A stretch of 64,000 nucleotides of DNA from Microbulbifer variabilis (GCF_023716485.1 NZ_CP092418.1:3814501-3878500); one strand, 5' to 3'. Numbered from the stretch's first letter, positions 48,113 through 58,469 are shown. A program made the numbers and translations. Notes: a model not told the origin generated them from the letters alone.

Positions 48113-48636
48113 AATCTTTTCTCCTTAAACAAAGGGAGGTTAATTCTCCCGGGGCAGGTATTTGCCTTCACAAGCCTCCATTCACAGTTAACACGCACTG
48201 CGCAACGCCATTATCACTGCTTCGAAATCAGCAATTTAAACGCAGGAGCCAAGAAAGGGGTCAGCACCAATAAGTCCCGTTTCTACTCAATGCCCAATGT
48301 AATGCCAGCCTGATGATTCACCACAATGTGAATTAACACCTGAGAGTCCATTCTAAGAATTGAGCACTCCACTTATTTTCCCCCAATCAACCCTATTAGT
48401 TAATAGGCAAGGGGCATAGTTTTTAAAATTTATAACCCTATACAAAAAGCGGGCATTTTCCCCATAAAAAAATCAAATAATGATTGACAAAAAAGCAACC
48501 TCACCAAAAAAACCGCTAACTTAAAGTTGAACTTTAAGTTAGTAAGCCAACAACTTTATGCAAAGAATCCTCACTGGCTATCGATAAAATTTATAAACAC
48601 CGAAATATCAACAATTAAACAACTAGGATTTATATT
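48113..48636. other. Intergenic region
   Basis: 524 bp between nnrS (start) and the end of the MFS gene, both on the minus strand. AT-rich in its right half (48360-48560). I see no coding frame worth listing; a plus-strand 60-codon frame at 48527 overlaps the MFS 3' end and has no ribosome binding site. Confidence 0.5.
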
Positions 48637-50022
48637 TTACATTTTGTTATCTGTGGACTTTCCTCGTACAAACAGAACACATACCAGCAGCGCCAATAAA
48701 GCCAAGTAAGCATTGACCACAAACGCACGATCAATACCTGTGGCTAAACTCGGGGCCAAGGATACTATGGTGGTATTCATTGCCAGCCCTATCGCCCCAC
48801 CAATAATCTGAAACATAAAAATCAGGGCTGCAGCAAGGCTAGCTCGATCAGGGCTCACTGCAGTAACAGCAGCAGTGGTAATAGTGGGAAAAAATAGACC
48901 TAGCCCAATTCCTAGAGAAATTAAGCCTGGCACTAAATGAATGTAACGAGTGTGCTCCAAGAGGTTCGATAACAAAAACATCCCTCCGCCAAGAAAGATA
49001 GCTGCCGCTGACAAAATCACTTTGGCCCCAAGCATGGCATATAGCCTGCCAGCAACATAGGAAATAATTCCATAAGTAATCATAACCGGCAGCAAGCCGG
49101 CACCAGACCAGACAGCGGAGAATTTTAATTCTTTTATTAAAAACTGTGGTACATAAAGCAACATCGAGACAAAAATAACGGAGAGTAACAGCGTTGTAAT
49201 GCCCACAGTAAAAAATCGCCCATTTTTTGCCACATCCGCAGGGATGAGTGGGCTCACCCTCGCATGAGCCTCCACCCAGGAAAAAGAACAAAATGTAATA
49301 ACAGAAACGATAAGCAACCCCAAAACCAAGGAGCTACTCAAGCCCATATCCACAACAAAATCCAGAGCCAGCAAGAGTGTTAATAAAGAAATCGACAAGG
49401 AAATAATTCCTGCATAATCCACCTGCTCACCAGATTTTTCTGGGCTGTCATCATCAATTACTCGCCAGCTAATCAACATAGCGATAAGCGCAATAGGGAA
49501 ATTAATAAGAAATATCCAACGCCAACTAAGGAAATCAGTAAGCAAGCCTCCGAGTAGCGGCCCAACCGAATTGGCAAACCCGCAAACTGTCATAATCAAA
49601 CCACCAGCCTGTCCAGCGCGACCCTCCGGCATAATCTGATAGGTCATCCCAAGAATTGCCGGCCACATCAAGGCCCCACCCACCCCCATCAGCGCCCGGC
49701 TGCCCAATAGCATCCAGACATTAACCGCAAAGCCACCCAATAGAGAAAACAGAATAAAAATACTGCTGCCAATAAAAAACAGACGGCGGCGCCCAAACAT
49801 ATCAGCCAGGCGACCTCCGGTGACAATCAACACACCGAATACCAGTGCATAACCGTTAATTACCCACTGCATCGTAGAAATATCTGCCTGGAAATGTCTC
49901 TGCATAGCCGGTATTGCCACAGAGAAAGCTGTAAAGTCATTGGCGATTAGAAAAATCGCAAAGGTTAATGCGGTTAGAGCAATGATCTGCTTTTTTGAAA
50001 GTGCCTCTTTTGCCGCTGCCAT
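48637..50022 (-). CDS. MFS drug exporter, DHA2 (14-helix) family
   Basis: 461 residues, 14 predicted helices. Motif A GRLADMFGRRRLFFIG between helices 2 and 3 and the antiporter motif in MGVGGALMWPAILGM (helix 5) mark proton-driven exporters of the EmrB/QacA type. No EmrA-like partner and no TetR/MarR gene adjoins it, so the substrate and control are open. The gene is AT-richer than the core operons, hinting at acquisition. Confidence 0.88.
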   Translation of the reverse strand: MAAAKEALSKKQIIALTALTFAIFLIANDFTAFSVAIPAMQRHFQADISTMQWVINGYALVFGVLIVTGGRLADMFGRRRLFFIGSSIFILFSLLGGFAVNVWMLLGSRALMGVGGALMWPAILGMTYQIMPEGRAGQAGGLIMTVCGFANSVGPLLGGLLTDFLSWRWIFLINFPIALIAMLISWRVIDDDSPEKSGEQVDYAGIISLSISLLTLLLALDFVVDMGLSSSLVLGLLIVSVITFCSFSWVEAHARVSPLIPADVAKNGRFFTVGITTLLLSVIFVSMLLYVPQFLIKELKFSAVWSGAGLLPVMITYGIISYVAGRLYAMLGAKVILSAAAIFLGGGMFLLSNLLEHTRYIHLVPGLISLGIGLGLFFPTITTAAVTAVSPDRASLAAALIFMFQIIGGAIGLAMNTTIVSLAPSLATGIDRAFVVNAYLALLALLVCVLFVRGKSTDNKM

Positions 50023-50947
50023 AGGTACTCCAGGCTGCCAATAGCTGAATTTATCGGCTCAATCTATTCACAATTTTAGAAGTAAAAAGTTGATCTCAAA
50101 ATTTAAAGGAGAGGGTTCAATTTGACATTTTAAGAGCTGGGATCTAATTACTGATAACAAAGTCCTATATTACTGAGAAAACCTCCTTATAAACTGTAGC
50201 CAACCAATAGCCTCCTACTTTCTTCCCAGGATTTCTACACTTCTCTCTCATACCGCCTTCCCGTTTTATCACCAACACTTACCCATGTAACAAGGTGAGT
50301 CCGGAAAGTTACTCTCAGAAATGAATTAGGGTATCTCACGGCACAGTGAGAACGAGGCAGTATAATTCGGATTTTAATCATATGCGCCATGAATTTAATT
50401 CATCAGGATGAGAATAGTGAAACCCATCCTGATTCAAACTCCGCCATCGACCGGCACCTAGGTAAAGACAAGCAGTAGTGCCATTAACAGTGGTTTGGGA
50501 AGAGTTCTATTAAGCTGTTCTGGAACTGATCCGCCGCTAAAGCCGATCCAATGCAGTAAACCGACTTCAGCGCTAGGCAGAGGCGGAAAGTAGTCGCCTG
50601 CGCCTGAAGTCGGACTTTTACGAACGAACAAAAAATAATATATAGATCTCAGTGCCAGCTGTGAATAACATCCAGTGTACACACTGTAACTACAATGACT
50701 CACACTTACGATATAACCCCGCTTACTTAAAGCGATTTACCGTCATAGTTAAAGATTTAGGCCAGACTACACTTACAGTTGTAGCCAGGCAAAAGTAATG
50801 GAGCTGTTAATCTATAGCAACCACCCTAGCTGTCTTTTTACTCACCATTTACTGTTACACCATATACAATCCCCGTGCGCTATATTCATATCTACCAGCA
50901 CTTTATCGAAAACACTATTAATTTTAATCTAGTGGAGAGCTACCGCT
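50023..50947. other. Long intergenic region
   Basis: 925 bp with no supported gene. It holds the inverted repeat at 50561-50613. A minus-strand frame of 81 codons (50458-50703) covers that repeat and has no family resemblance, signal peptide or ribosome binding site; I do not call it. The right end should contain the promoter of the NTF2-like gene. Confidence 0.5.
50561..50613. repeat. Inverted repeat, REP/MITE-like
   Basis: CCGACTTCAG-GC-like left arm (50561-50578) pairs with GCCTGAAGTCGG right arm (to 50613) around a loop of about 17 nt; outer GTAAA and TTTAC also match. The arms are too long for a simple terminator and no U-run follows. Could be a dispersed palindromic element. Confidence 0.5.
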
Positions 50948-51343
50948 ATGCTCGAACGGAAAACTGTCGAAGAGGTATTCAACGTTCTCCGTACAGACCC
51001 CCAACCATTTTTAGAACGCGTTGCGGACAATGTGCACTGGGTTATAAAGGGGACCCATGCTATGGCTGGTGAATATACCTCCAAGAGAGAATTGGTCGAG
51101 CGTGCCTTTCATGGAATTGGCAAGGTACTCCAAGGGGGTAAGGTAATGATGGAGGTCAAGCGAATACTAATCGACGGGGACTATGCGGTGGTTGAAATGG
51201 AAAGCACCTGCATCGCATTAAATGGTAGAAGATACAACAATACCTACTGTTGGATTGTTAAATTTGAGAATGACTTAATTACTGAAGGCACTGCCTATGT
51301 GGATTCTGCACTGGTACAGCAGGTCTTGGACGAAAACTCTTAA
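50948..51343 (+). CDS. NTF2/SnoaL-like domain protein
   Basis: 131 residues in one cone-shaped alpha+beta domain: VADNVHWVIKGTHAMAGEYT, then KRELVERAF and VEMESTCIALNGRRYNNTYC, IVKFENDLITEGTAYVD. This is the polyketide-cyclase/ketosteroid-isomerase-like superfamily; catalytic residues are not diagnostic and function cannot be assigned. Start ATG 50948 is preceded by GGAGAGC. Monocistronic, convergent with the chitinase. Confidence 0.85.
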   Translation: MLERKTVEEVFNVLRTDPQPFLERVADNVHWVIKGTHAMAGEYTSKRELVERAFHGIGKVLQGGKVMMEVKRILIDGDYAVVEMESTCIALNGRRYNNTYCWIVKFENDLITEGTAYVDSALVQQVLDENS

Positions 51344-51407
51344 CCCAATTTTTTATTGCCGAAAAACTTGCTTTGGCTTCAGACTATATAAAAATTATCT
51401 GTACAAA

Positions 51408-51434
51408 GCCCGGTAGCAATACTTGCTACCGGGC
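51408..51434. terminator. Bidirectional terminator hairpin
   Basis: GCCCGGTAGCAA, loop TAC, TTGCTACCGGGC: a perfect 12-bp stem with a 3-nt loop between convergent NTF2-like and chitinase genes. Only a short T-run (TTTG) follows on the minus strand. Confidence 0.75.
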
Positions 51435-51493
51435 CCACTGATCAGTAAAGAGCCGCATATTTACGGCCCCAGATTTTAAGTCGCCACTATTAG

Positions 51494-53878
51494 TTAGTTT
51501 TGATAATCGATAGTCATATCAAAATTACCCTCTACACATTTAGCGTAATCGCCTTGATTCAGTGCGGAGTAGGCGGTTTGATAGTTCACCAACTGACAGG
51601 CAAAACTCTCATTATTGGGATTGTCGGCAGACCAGCCCCAATCCTTATCCCAATAGATACTCAGGGAGGCTGCACCACCGGTCTCAAACTGACCCATATT
51701 GGCACATCCCAACTCTTCATCCACAGGAATATTCACGCCCAAATAGTCGGTGAAACTTTTGTAGTAGTTCATGCGATTCTGAGAGCGAGCGTCCTCTGAA
51801 CCCTTACTACACTCGATAGCGCCGTTCACAATATTGGTAGTGACACCAAAACCGGAACTCAGGTTATTGGCCCGGTCAACACTATTAGGCTCCCAGGTCC
51901 CATCAACCACATGCAACATGCTCGGCTTGGGCGGCTGTGGATACACGAAGAAGAAAATAGCGCTCGCCAGATTCAACCAGGTATCCGCAACCAGCTCCGG
52001 ATTTTCCAGCAGTGTATAAATATCACCGTACATAGCCTGGGAGAAAGGCCCGTAGTTATAGTTCCAGCTCAACTGCTTGGCACCGCGGCCAAAATAACTC
52101 TTGTAACCGCCATCGGCATTGATGGCACAGGGCCATACATCCGCCGCCCAGCTGCTGCTGGATTCGCAGGCGCCATAACCACCGGAGGTTTCCTCAGTCC
52201 AACCAATCTCTCGAATCCAGTAGAGACCCTGACGCCATTCCGGCTCATCCCAGGCCGCTGCATGGGCACCGGTTTCCTGGCCAAAATGGGCAAACATTAC
52301 TGCCAGCGCTTTACGGCAAATAGCATCGGAATTGCGACCATCGGTGTAGTCACCGCAAAAAGCCGGAAACTTGGCCACTGCGCGCAGGAAATTGGTGTAA
52401 GTGTATGCATCGGCCCGCAGGGGGAACAAATAGTCCCAGGTATCCTCAGAAATAATACTCTCAACACGCTGAACATTTGTCGGGTTAGCACTGCGACCGG
52501 GTTGAACCGCTTCCACAATCGCGTTATCTCGGGTCTCAACAGTATTTTTCACTTCTTGCAGAAGCGAATCAGTGGTACGGGCACTCTCCTCCGCCTTCAG
52601 TTCACTCAAGCCCATGACATGACCACTTGCGGAGGCACAACCCGTTTGATTGATGCTTACCTCTGCAACGTCACTGGCCGCAGAGGAATCGGTAGCCGTC
52701 AGCTGGAAGGTGTAGGTCACATTACTGTAAACCTCAGACAATACCGCCTGAGTGGAGCTGCCCACGTAGTTTGAGAGCTTGATGGAAGGGCCACCTGTCT
52801 GGCTCCAGATATAGCTCATACCGCTACCACCGGTAGAGTCAGAACCATCCAGAGTAATGCTGCCGGTACAGCCCACACTATTGGCAGAGGCGGAGATCAC
52901 CGCATTCACTGCACCACCTGAGTTGCCATTATCATTGGCGTCATCACCGTTACCAGCGTCAATGGCGAGGTTTTGCACTGTAACCTGCGCCTCCTCACTG
53001 GTTTCACCATCGCTGACAATCAGACTAAAAACAAAGTTCACATCATAGGTTGTGGCCGGTAGAGTCACAGAAGTCGAGGCGCTTGTCGCCGAGGCGATAT
53101 CCGCTTCAGGAGCGCTCGGTGAGAGCTGTGCCCAACTATAACTGAGCGTGCTATCACCGCCGGAAGCACTAGCGCTGAGCTGCACCGTACCTCCACCAGC
53201 CACTTGTGTTTGTGAAGTAGACAGGTTGAGAGAGATCGGTGTATTGTCGGTATCGCCATTGTTACCGGTATCTCCTCCACTATTACCGCCGTTATTACCG
53301 TCAGAGTCTCCGCCGTTTTCGCTTCCATTGTTTTCATCGTTAACGCTACATCCATCGGCCTCTTTGCGAACCCAAGGTGAATCCCAAGTATTTTCCGCTG
53401 TCAGTGCATCAGAGGGTAAGTCACTGCCATTTGCCCACCATTGCGCAACAAAAATATCGCCGGCATAGCAAACTTCACTGCCCTTGCGGTAGCTTTGCCC
53501 GGATTGGTAAGCGGCTACGTCACTGGAGCTATCACTACCGGAATTATCTGAACCAGCAGAATTTCCGGAATCAGAATTGTCATTGTGATTGCCGGAATGA
53601 TCACCATCACTACTATCATCAGAGGCGTCGCAGGCTCCCATTTCTTGCACAATCCAGGGGGAGTCCCAGGTGTTCTGCGCAGTCAGGGCCTCAACTGGAC
53701 GCTGTTCTGCAGTAGCCCACCACTGCGCTTTAAAAAGATCGCCGCCATAGCAAACTTGGCTACCTCCCCGGTAATGCTGGCCTTCCACATAGTCTTCTGC
53801 AGGCTGATCAGCTGCCACAGCCTGGGCACCAATGATCAATGCCGAAGCAATCGCTGTACGAATAAAAAGGTGGCTCAT
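51494..53878 (-). CDS. Secreted multidomain GH19 chitinase
   Basis: 794 residues from ATG 53878 (GGAG 6 nt upstream). Signal peptide ends AVA|AD (SHLFIRTAIASALIIGAQAV). Two CBM5/12 chitin-binding modules at about 28-85 and 128-180 (QWWATAEQ and QWWANGSD with TWDSPW) joined by Ser/Asp/Asn/Gly linkers, two PKD/Ig-like domains (about 215-310 and 325-410), then GH19 (about 415-780): FGQETGAH with the catalytic glutamate, REIGWTEE with the second, YFGRGAKQLSWNYNYGPFS and FGVTTNIVNGAIEC. It hydrolyses chitin outside the cell. Convergent with the NTF2-like gene. Confidence 0.94.
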   Translation of the reverse strand: MSHLFIRTAIASALIIGAQAVAADQPAEDYVEGQHYRGGSQVCYGGDLFKAQWWATAEQRPVEALTAQNTWDSPWIVQEMGACDASDDSSDGDHSGNHNDNSDSGNSAGSDNSGSDSSSDVAAYQSGQSYRKGSEVCYAGDIFVAQWWANGSDLPSDALTAENTWDSPWVRKEADGCSVNDENNGSENGGDSDGNNGGNSGGDTGNNGDTDNTPISLNLSTSQTQVAGGGTVQLSASASGGDSTLSYSWAQLSPSAPEADIASATSASTSVTLPATTYDVNFVFSLIVSDGETSEEAQVTVQNLAIDAGNGDDANDNGNSGGAVNAVISASANSVGCTGSITLDGSDSTGGSGMSYIWSQTGGPSIKLSNYVGSSTQAVLSEVYSNVTYTFQLTATDSSAASDVAEVSINQTGCASASGHVMGLSELKAEESARTTDSLLQEVKNTVETRDNAIVEAVQPGRSANPTNVQRVESIISEDTWDYLFPLRADAYTYTNFLRAVAKFPAFCGDYTDGRNSDAICRKALAVMFAHFGQETGAHAAAWDEPEWRQGLYWIREIGWTEETSGGYGACESSSSWAADVWPCAINADGGYKSYFGRGAKQLSWNYNYGPFSQAMYGDIYTLLENPELVADTWLNLASAIFFFVYPQPPKPSMLHVVDGTWEPNSVDRANNLSSGFGVTTNIVNGAIECSKGSEDARSQNRMNYYKSFTDYLGVNIPVDEELGCANMGQFETGGAASLSIYWDKDWGWSADNPNNESFACQLVNYQTAYSALNQGDYAKCVEGNFDMTIDYQN

Positions 53879-55005
53879 AGAGTCTCCACTATTCATTTTT
53901 AGGGTTCTATTCAAAAATGGATGTATGCAAGGCGGTAGTTCAGCACGCTAGTGTTATTACAAGAAGCGCGGGCTAAGATTTTATCGTTAAACTCTGTAGT
54001 GGGTTTTCAATTTCTAATTATGTGGTCAGAATTTATAAGCCATCTGACTTTAGCCCCACGCATTGAGAGGAATAATATTTCCATCCAATTAGCACTCTTA
54101 TTTCGGCACAAATAAACTGAGCCATATGATACCTTCAACAAATACTTAAAATTTCTCTGCGCTTTATAGCCAAAACCCCATACATACACTGCAAATTCGA
54201 TAGAACCTTCTCAGAATGGTTCCCACCATAAAAAACAATTCTTTACAAAACAGCCACCTCAAAACACACATAAAGTACTAGGAAGCGGAAGCAAATAGGA
54301 AAGCTATTCCAAAGCATATCAAAAACACCTCGACCTAGAGCCAACCCAGCCCATCTTAAATAGAAATTTAATTTTTAATAAAACAGACAAATCAATACAC
54401 AAAAAGCACATGAATATCATTCCACAGATAATCTTTTTCATATTTCTTCCATATTTATATATTTCAGGCTGTCGGCAAATGTAAAAAAACTAAACGAGCC
54501 AATGTCATTCTCCAGAGCAATTTCTCTCGTACTTCCAACAATCCAGCTTAACAGCCCTCCCTTTCCCTATGAGTGGGCTAGAGCCTCATCCGAATTACCC
54601 TTAAAGGACAACCAGGATTACCTAGCAACTATTTCCCACCACATGAAAAAATAGAAAAAACATTAAAAAAACACAGAGAAAAAAACTAATAGATCAAAGA
54701 GCAAGATATTGGTCTAAATCGCACTCAAGGCATTAAGTCATAATGCCAGGCTTAGCATCAATGCCCCCCCCGTAATTAGAGCAACCTCTGATGACTCTGA
54801 GATTAGCAATCATTAAAATAAAGCAACATTAAGAAACTTCTTTGGAATCTAATCGATATAAAGATAAAGACACGAGCCAATAAGGCATCGGATGTATCAC
54901 AACTTCTATTTCTCTTCCAGGCTCTACCCACTAAGTAATGAAGGGTTGCCAGCCGGGTCAGTGAAAACTAGGATACAACTTCAAGTCTGCTTGAGGTCAA
55001 TACAG
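53879..55005. other. Long AT-rich intergenic region
   Basis: About 1.1 kb between the chitinase start and the MerR gene. I see no coding frame to support: the 60-codon minus-strand frame at 54007-54189 lacks a ribosome binding site and family features. The left end must hold the chitinase promoter. Composition is AT-rich, as in the 58.5-64 kb flank. Confidence 0.5.
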
Positions 55006-55467
55006 ATGAGTGGTCAACAGGATATAGATATTCGCGAAGTCGCGAAGCGCAGTGGGCTTCCCTCCTCTACCCTTAGATATTATGAGGAGAAGGGTCTGAT
55101 CCAATCTATCAGTAGACGAGGTATTGCCAGAGTCTTCCATATCAGTGTGCTGGAGCAGCTCTCTCTAATAGCTCTGGCACGCTATGCGGGCTTCTCTCTC
55201 GATGAGATCGCTAGTATGTTTACATACAACGGAAAACCCAATATCGATCGGGAGCAATTACTCGAAAAGGCCGATGTAGTGGATAAGAATATCCGCCGCT
55301 TGGAAGCCATGCGCGATGGTTTGAGGCATGTGGCAAATTGCCCAGAGGACAATCAGCTGGAGTGTTCAAACTTCAAAAACCTTGTGAAAAGAGCGATGAA
55401 ATTACAGCAAGAGCCTAGTGATGACTCTACCGAAACGACTCAGAACAAGCTAAGTCACAACCAATAA
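55006..55467 (+). CDS. MerR-family transcriptional regulator
   Basis: 153 residues from ATG 55006 (GAGG 8 nt upstream); the frame is open to 54892 but that part does not resemble MerR. The DNA-binding region IREVAKRSGLPSSTLRYYEEKGLI is followed by RGIARVFHISVLEQLSLIALARYAGFSLDEIASMF, then a dimerisation helix and a C-terminal stretch with cysteines in NCPEDNQLECSNF, which could bind a metal or redox ligand. It precedes the FAD monooxygenase on the same strand by 337 bp and might regulate it. Confidence 0.9.
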   Translation: MSGQQDIDIREVAKRSGLPSSTLRYYEEKGLIQSISRRGIARVFHISVLEQLSLIALARYAGFSLDEIASMFTYNGKPNIDREQLLEKADVVDKNIRRLEAMRDGLRHVANCPEDNQLECSNFKNLVKRAMKLQQEPSDDSTETTQNKLSHNQ

Positions 55468-55804
55468 TCTATTATTCCCTTAAAGATGCCATCCCACTAA
55501 CCTGTTGGGAAACTTGTAAACGGTTAAAGATTTATTAGAGAGCCAAATGAATCACTACATATTGTGATACCTATAAATGCACCTTCCAAAGAATTCGGTA
55601 CTAGCAGCCCAAGATCTTATTGAGGATGCTGCCAGTTCTGAAAACAAGAAAAAGCAATCTACAAATATAACGATTAATGACCGATACATTTAAAGAAGTC
55701 ATGAAGGTATCGATTCACAGCCACCCATTTTGCACTTTATAATCCAGATACCTCCCTCGAGAGCTGTACTATCGTTGTGATAAGGGAAACAACAGCTTGC
55801 TATT
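55468..55804. other. Intergenic region between MerR gene and FAD monooxygenase
   Basis: 337 bp. No supported gene. AATGAATCACTACATATTG to GTGAT-like short inverted repeats occur around 55545-55570, which could be a MerR-type or other operator; this is weak. The promoter of the monooxygenase should be here. Confidence 0.35.
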
Positions 55805-56866
55805 ATGAAGGTACTGATTGTCGGTGCGGGACCAACTGGTCTTACTCTTGCCGTGGAATTAGCACGCCGGAATATATTTGCCAGGATTATAGATAAACGT
55901 GATAGTGCCTCTACTCTGAGTAGGGCCGTTGGTATTACCTCCAAAAGTTTAGAGCTACTATCACACTCCGGTGTATCTAAAAGGCTGATTGAAGAGGGGG
56001 TGCCCATTCAAAATGCTTGTATCTATCAAGATAGCCACCTTGCTTTGACCTTGCCGCTGCATTCAAGTACCTCTTATTTTCCTACCATATTAGGGTTACC
56101 CCAAGACCGCACCGAAACAATCTTAGCGGAGTCTCTAGCCTCCATGGATGTGGAAGTCGAGTATAAACTCGCACTCAATGAGCTTCATGAGGAAGCGCAA
56201 TCCGTTATAGCTCAATTATCCAGTGGAGAGGAGAGTAGCTTCGATCTTATTATCGGCGCAGATGGTGTTCGCAGCGCAGTTCGACAAGATGCCAATATCC
56301 CCTATCCCGGATTTGATTTAAACGAAGACTGGTCAATCGCCGATGTGGAACTGGATGATTGGCCTCATCCACAAATGTTCACCCTCACACAGACCAAGCC
56401 GGGAATAGTGGCAGTGTCAGTCCCCATCGGTAAAAATCGCTATCGCTTTGTTGGTAACTGCGAGAAGGTTTTGGAAGTTTTTCCGCTGCCGCTAAGAATT
56501 CACAAGGTGAGGCGGGAAGGGGTCTTCAAGATATCTATCCGTCAGGCACAGAGCTACTCCAAGGGCAGAATACATCTAGCCGGTGATGCTGCACATTGTC
56601 ACTCTCCAGTTGGCGGACGAGGTATGAATTTGGGTATCGCCGATGCAGCCGAGCTAGCCAAATGTATTGCAGAAGGCCAGCTGGATAATTACTCGTCGCT
56701 ACGCCGTCGGGAAGATAAGAAGGTAATAGATATCACAGAGCGAGGAAGAAAAATTGTCACTTCACAATCATTTCTAACCAGGCTCGAATTTTCTGTCTTA
56801 TTAGCCGCAGCCAATCATCTACCATTTGTTAAAAGAAGACTCAGTAGGTTTGTGGTTGAGTTTTAA
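55805..56866 (+). CDS. FAD-dependent aromatic monooxygenase (PheA/TfdB family)
   Basis: 353 residues. The FAD-binding GxGxxG is in VLIVGAGPTGLTLAVELARR, the DG motif in DLIIGADGVRSAVRQ, and the second FAD motif in HLAGDAAHCHSPVGGRGMN. This fits class A flavoprotein hydroxylases. It is shorter than the usual 380-600, as the C-terminal thioredoxin-like domain of PheA is absent. The substrate is unknown. It converges on the multicopper oxidase with about 30 bp between stops. Confidence 0.88.
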   Translation: MKVLIVGAGPTGLTLAVELARRNIFARIIDKRDSASTLSRAVGITSKSLELLSHSGVSKRLIEEGVPIQNACIYQDSHLALTLPLHSSTSYFPTILGLPQDRTETILAESLASMDVEVEYKLALNELHEEAQSVIAQLSSGEESSFDLIIGADGVRSAVRQDANIPYPGFDLNEDWSIADVELDDWPHPQMFTLTQTKPGIVAVSVPIGKNRYRFVGNCEKVLEVFPLPLRIHKVRREGVFKISIRQAQSYSKGRIHLAGDAAHCHSPVGGRGMNLGIADAAELAKCIAEGQLDNYSSLRRREDKKVIDITERGRKIVTSQSFLTRLEFSVLLAAANHLPFVKRRLSRFVVEF

Positions 56867-56897
56867 AGAGAGCAATAATACCGCGCGGCCCTCTTTA

Positions 56898-58469
56898 CTA
56901 AGCCACACTAAACTCTGTCATCATGCCAGAGTCCTCGTGCTCCAGAACATGGCAATGCACCATGTAGGGCATATCCGGCATCGCCTCCAAAGGAAAACGT
57001 ACATAGATTTCTGCACTACCGGCATTGGATATAGGCACCGTATCCTTCCAGCCACGCATATAGGCCGGTGGCGTAGCATCGTTAAATTTAACCAGGCGAA
57101 ACTGGCAACCGTGAATATGGACCGGGTGCAGCATAGTGTCTTTGCCCTCAGAAATTCGCCAGTGCAAGTCTGTATTAATCGGGGCCTTGAACCCAGGTTC
57201 AGTGAAGGAAAATGAAACACCATTAACCGCATTAGCGGTCAATTGTGCTTTCAAGGGCAACGCTGGCGCCTCAGTGATGAGTTTGAGCACCCTGGTTACC
57301 ACAGCAGGATCTGTTTTTCCCGAGGCTACCATTTTTTCCAGCCCGCTCGCATCAATAAGCTTGTCCGCGATCTGCGAGCGATTCATCTGCATTACCAACT
57401 TCTGGCTGATCGGCGGCAGCTTAGCCGGTATTTCAGGCATTGATACCAGCCGCTCAGGTAAAGAACCCCGCCCCTCCTCATTAGTGGGCACCACACTAAG
57501 AAACACTACAGGCCCATCGAATGGGGGCAACCGCATCACCTGCTGGGACACTGGTAGAGTTATAAAATCAAAGGGCTGGCCATTGCGAGCGTCCACCATT
57601 ACCTCGTAACGCTCCCCGGCAGCTATGGGTAATTCTTTAACCTCTACGGGTTCCGGTAAAAATCCACCGTCTGTGGCAATCACATAGATGGGCCGCTGAT
57701 CACTAGTGGAGAGTCGGTAGTTACGAGCGTTTGATCCGTCCAGAATCCTGAAGCGCACCCATCCTCTTGGGGGATTAACCACCGGGTTGACCACGCCATT
57801 GGTAAGCAAGATATCCCCACAATAGCCCGCTGCAACCGTAATCTCATTAAAGCGATGAAAGAAGCTACCGTCTTTGTTAAAGCGCCTATCCTGGATAATC
57901 ACAGGGATATCATCCACCCCCCAGCGCTTGGGCAGAGGCAAGGCATCACTATTTTCATCATCAATGATAATCAGCCCTGCCAGCCCCTTAAGTACCAACT
58001 CGGCAGTGGTGGGATAGAGATGCGGATGAAACCAAAGTGTCGCCGCCGGCTGGATAATCGGTAATTTTGCAGTCCATGTATGACCCGGTTTGATGGGCAT
58101 ATAGGGACCACCATCGGCATGACCCGGCACAATCAGGCCATGCCAGTGTGCAGTTACATTCTGGGTCAACTGATTATGTACGTTGGCCGTTACCGTTTCA
58201 CCCTTGCGCAAGCGCAAAGCCGGGCCTAAAAAGGGGCCATTAAAGCCATAGGTCGGCGTTGTTACTCCCTTGAGAAATACTTTCTCTGCTGGCTTGGCTA
58301 CTAGATTGATTTCTCCGGCTGAGTCCGCCCTCAACTCCGAAGGAATTGGCAGTACAGGCCTTGTAGAGTAATCCCAGGTGCCATTGGTTTGCGCCCTCAT
58401 ATTAGAACTAGCCAATAGAGATGCCGCCAAGGTACCAAGACAGAAATCTCGACGTGATAAACGAGACAA
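56898..58469 (-). CDS. Tat-exported multicopper oxidase
   Basis: 523 residues starting at TTG 58469, with GAGGAGGG 8-9 nt upstream. The N-terminus LSRRDFCLGTLAASLLAS is a twin-arginine signal. Copper motifs in order: HWHGLIVPG, WFHPHLY, HPVHIHGCQF and HCHVLEHEDSGMM, supplying the T2/T3 cluster and T1 site (His, Cys, His, Met). Related to CueO and bilirubin/laccase-like enzymes; it could detoxify Cu(I) or oxidise phenolics. No methionine-rich CueO insert stands out. Convergent with the FAD monooxygenase. Confidence 0.93.
   Translation of the reverse strand: MSRLSRRDFCLGTLAASLLASSNMRAQTNGTWDYSTRPVLPIPSELRADSAGEINLVAKPAEKVFLKGVTTPTYGFNGPFLGPALRLRKGETVTANVHNQLTQNVTAHWHGLIVPGHADGGPYMPIKPGHTWTAKLPIIQPAATLWFHPHLYPTTAELVLKGLAGLIIIDDENSDALPLPKRWGVDDIPVIIQDRRFNKDGSFFHRFNEITVAAGYCGDILLTNGVVNPVVNPPRGWVRFRILDGSNARNYRLSTSDQRPIYVIATDGGFLPEPVEVKELPIAAGERYEVMVDARNGQPFDFITLPVSQQVMRLPPFDGPVVFLSVVPTNEEGRGSLPERLVSMPEIPAKLPPISQKLVMQMNRSQIADKLIDASGLEKMVASGKTDPAVVTRVLKLITEAPALPLKAQLTANAVNGVSFSFTEPGFKAPINTDLHWRISEGKDTMLHPVHIHGCQFRLVKFNDATPPAYMRGWKDTVPISNAGSAEIYVRFPLEAMPDMPYMVHCHVLEHEDSGMMTEFSVA

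Noticed and set aside
50458..50703. 81-codon minus-strand frame
   Set aside because: It spans the inverted repeat, lacks a ribosome binding site and has no plausible domain.
54007..54189. 60-codon minus-strand frame upstream of the chitinase
   Set aside because: No ribosome binding site, no signal or motif, AT-rich chance frame.
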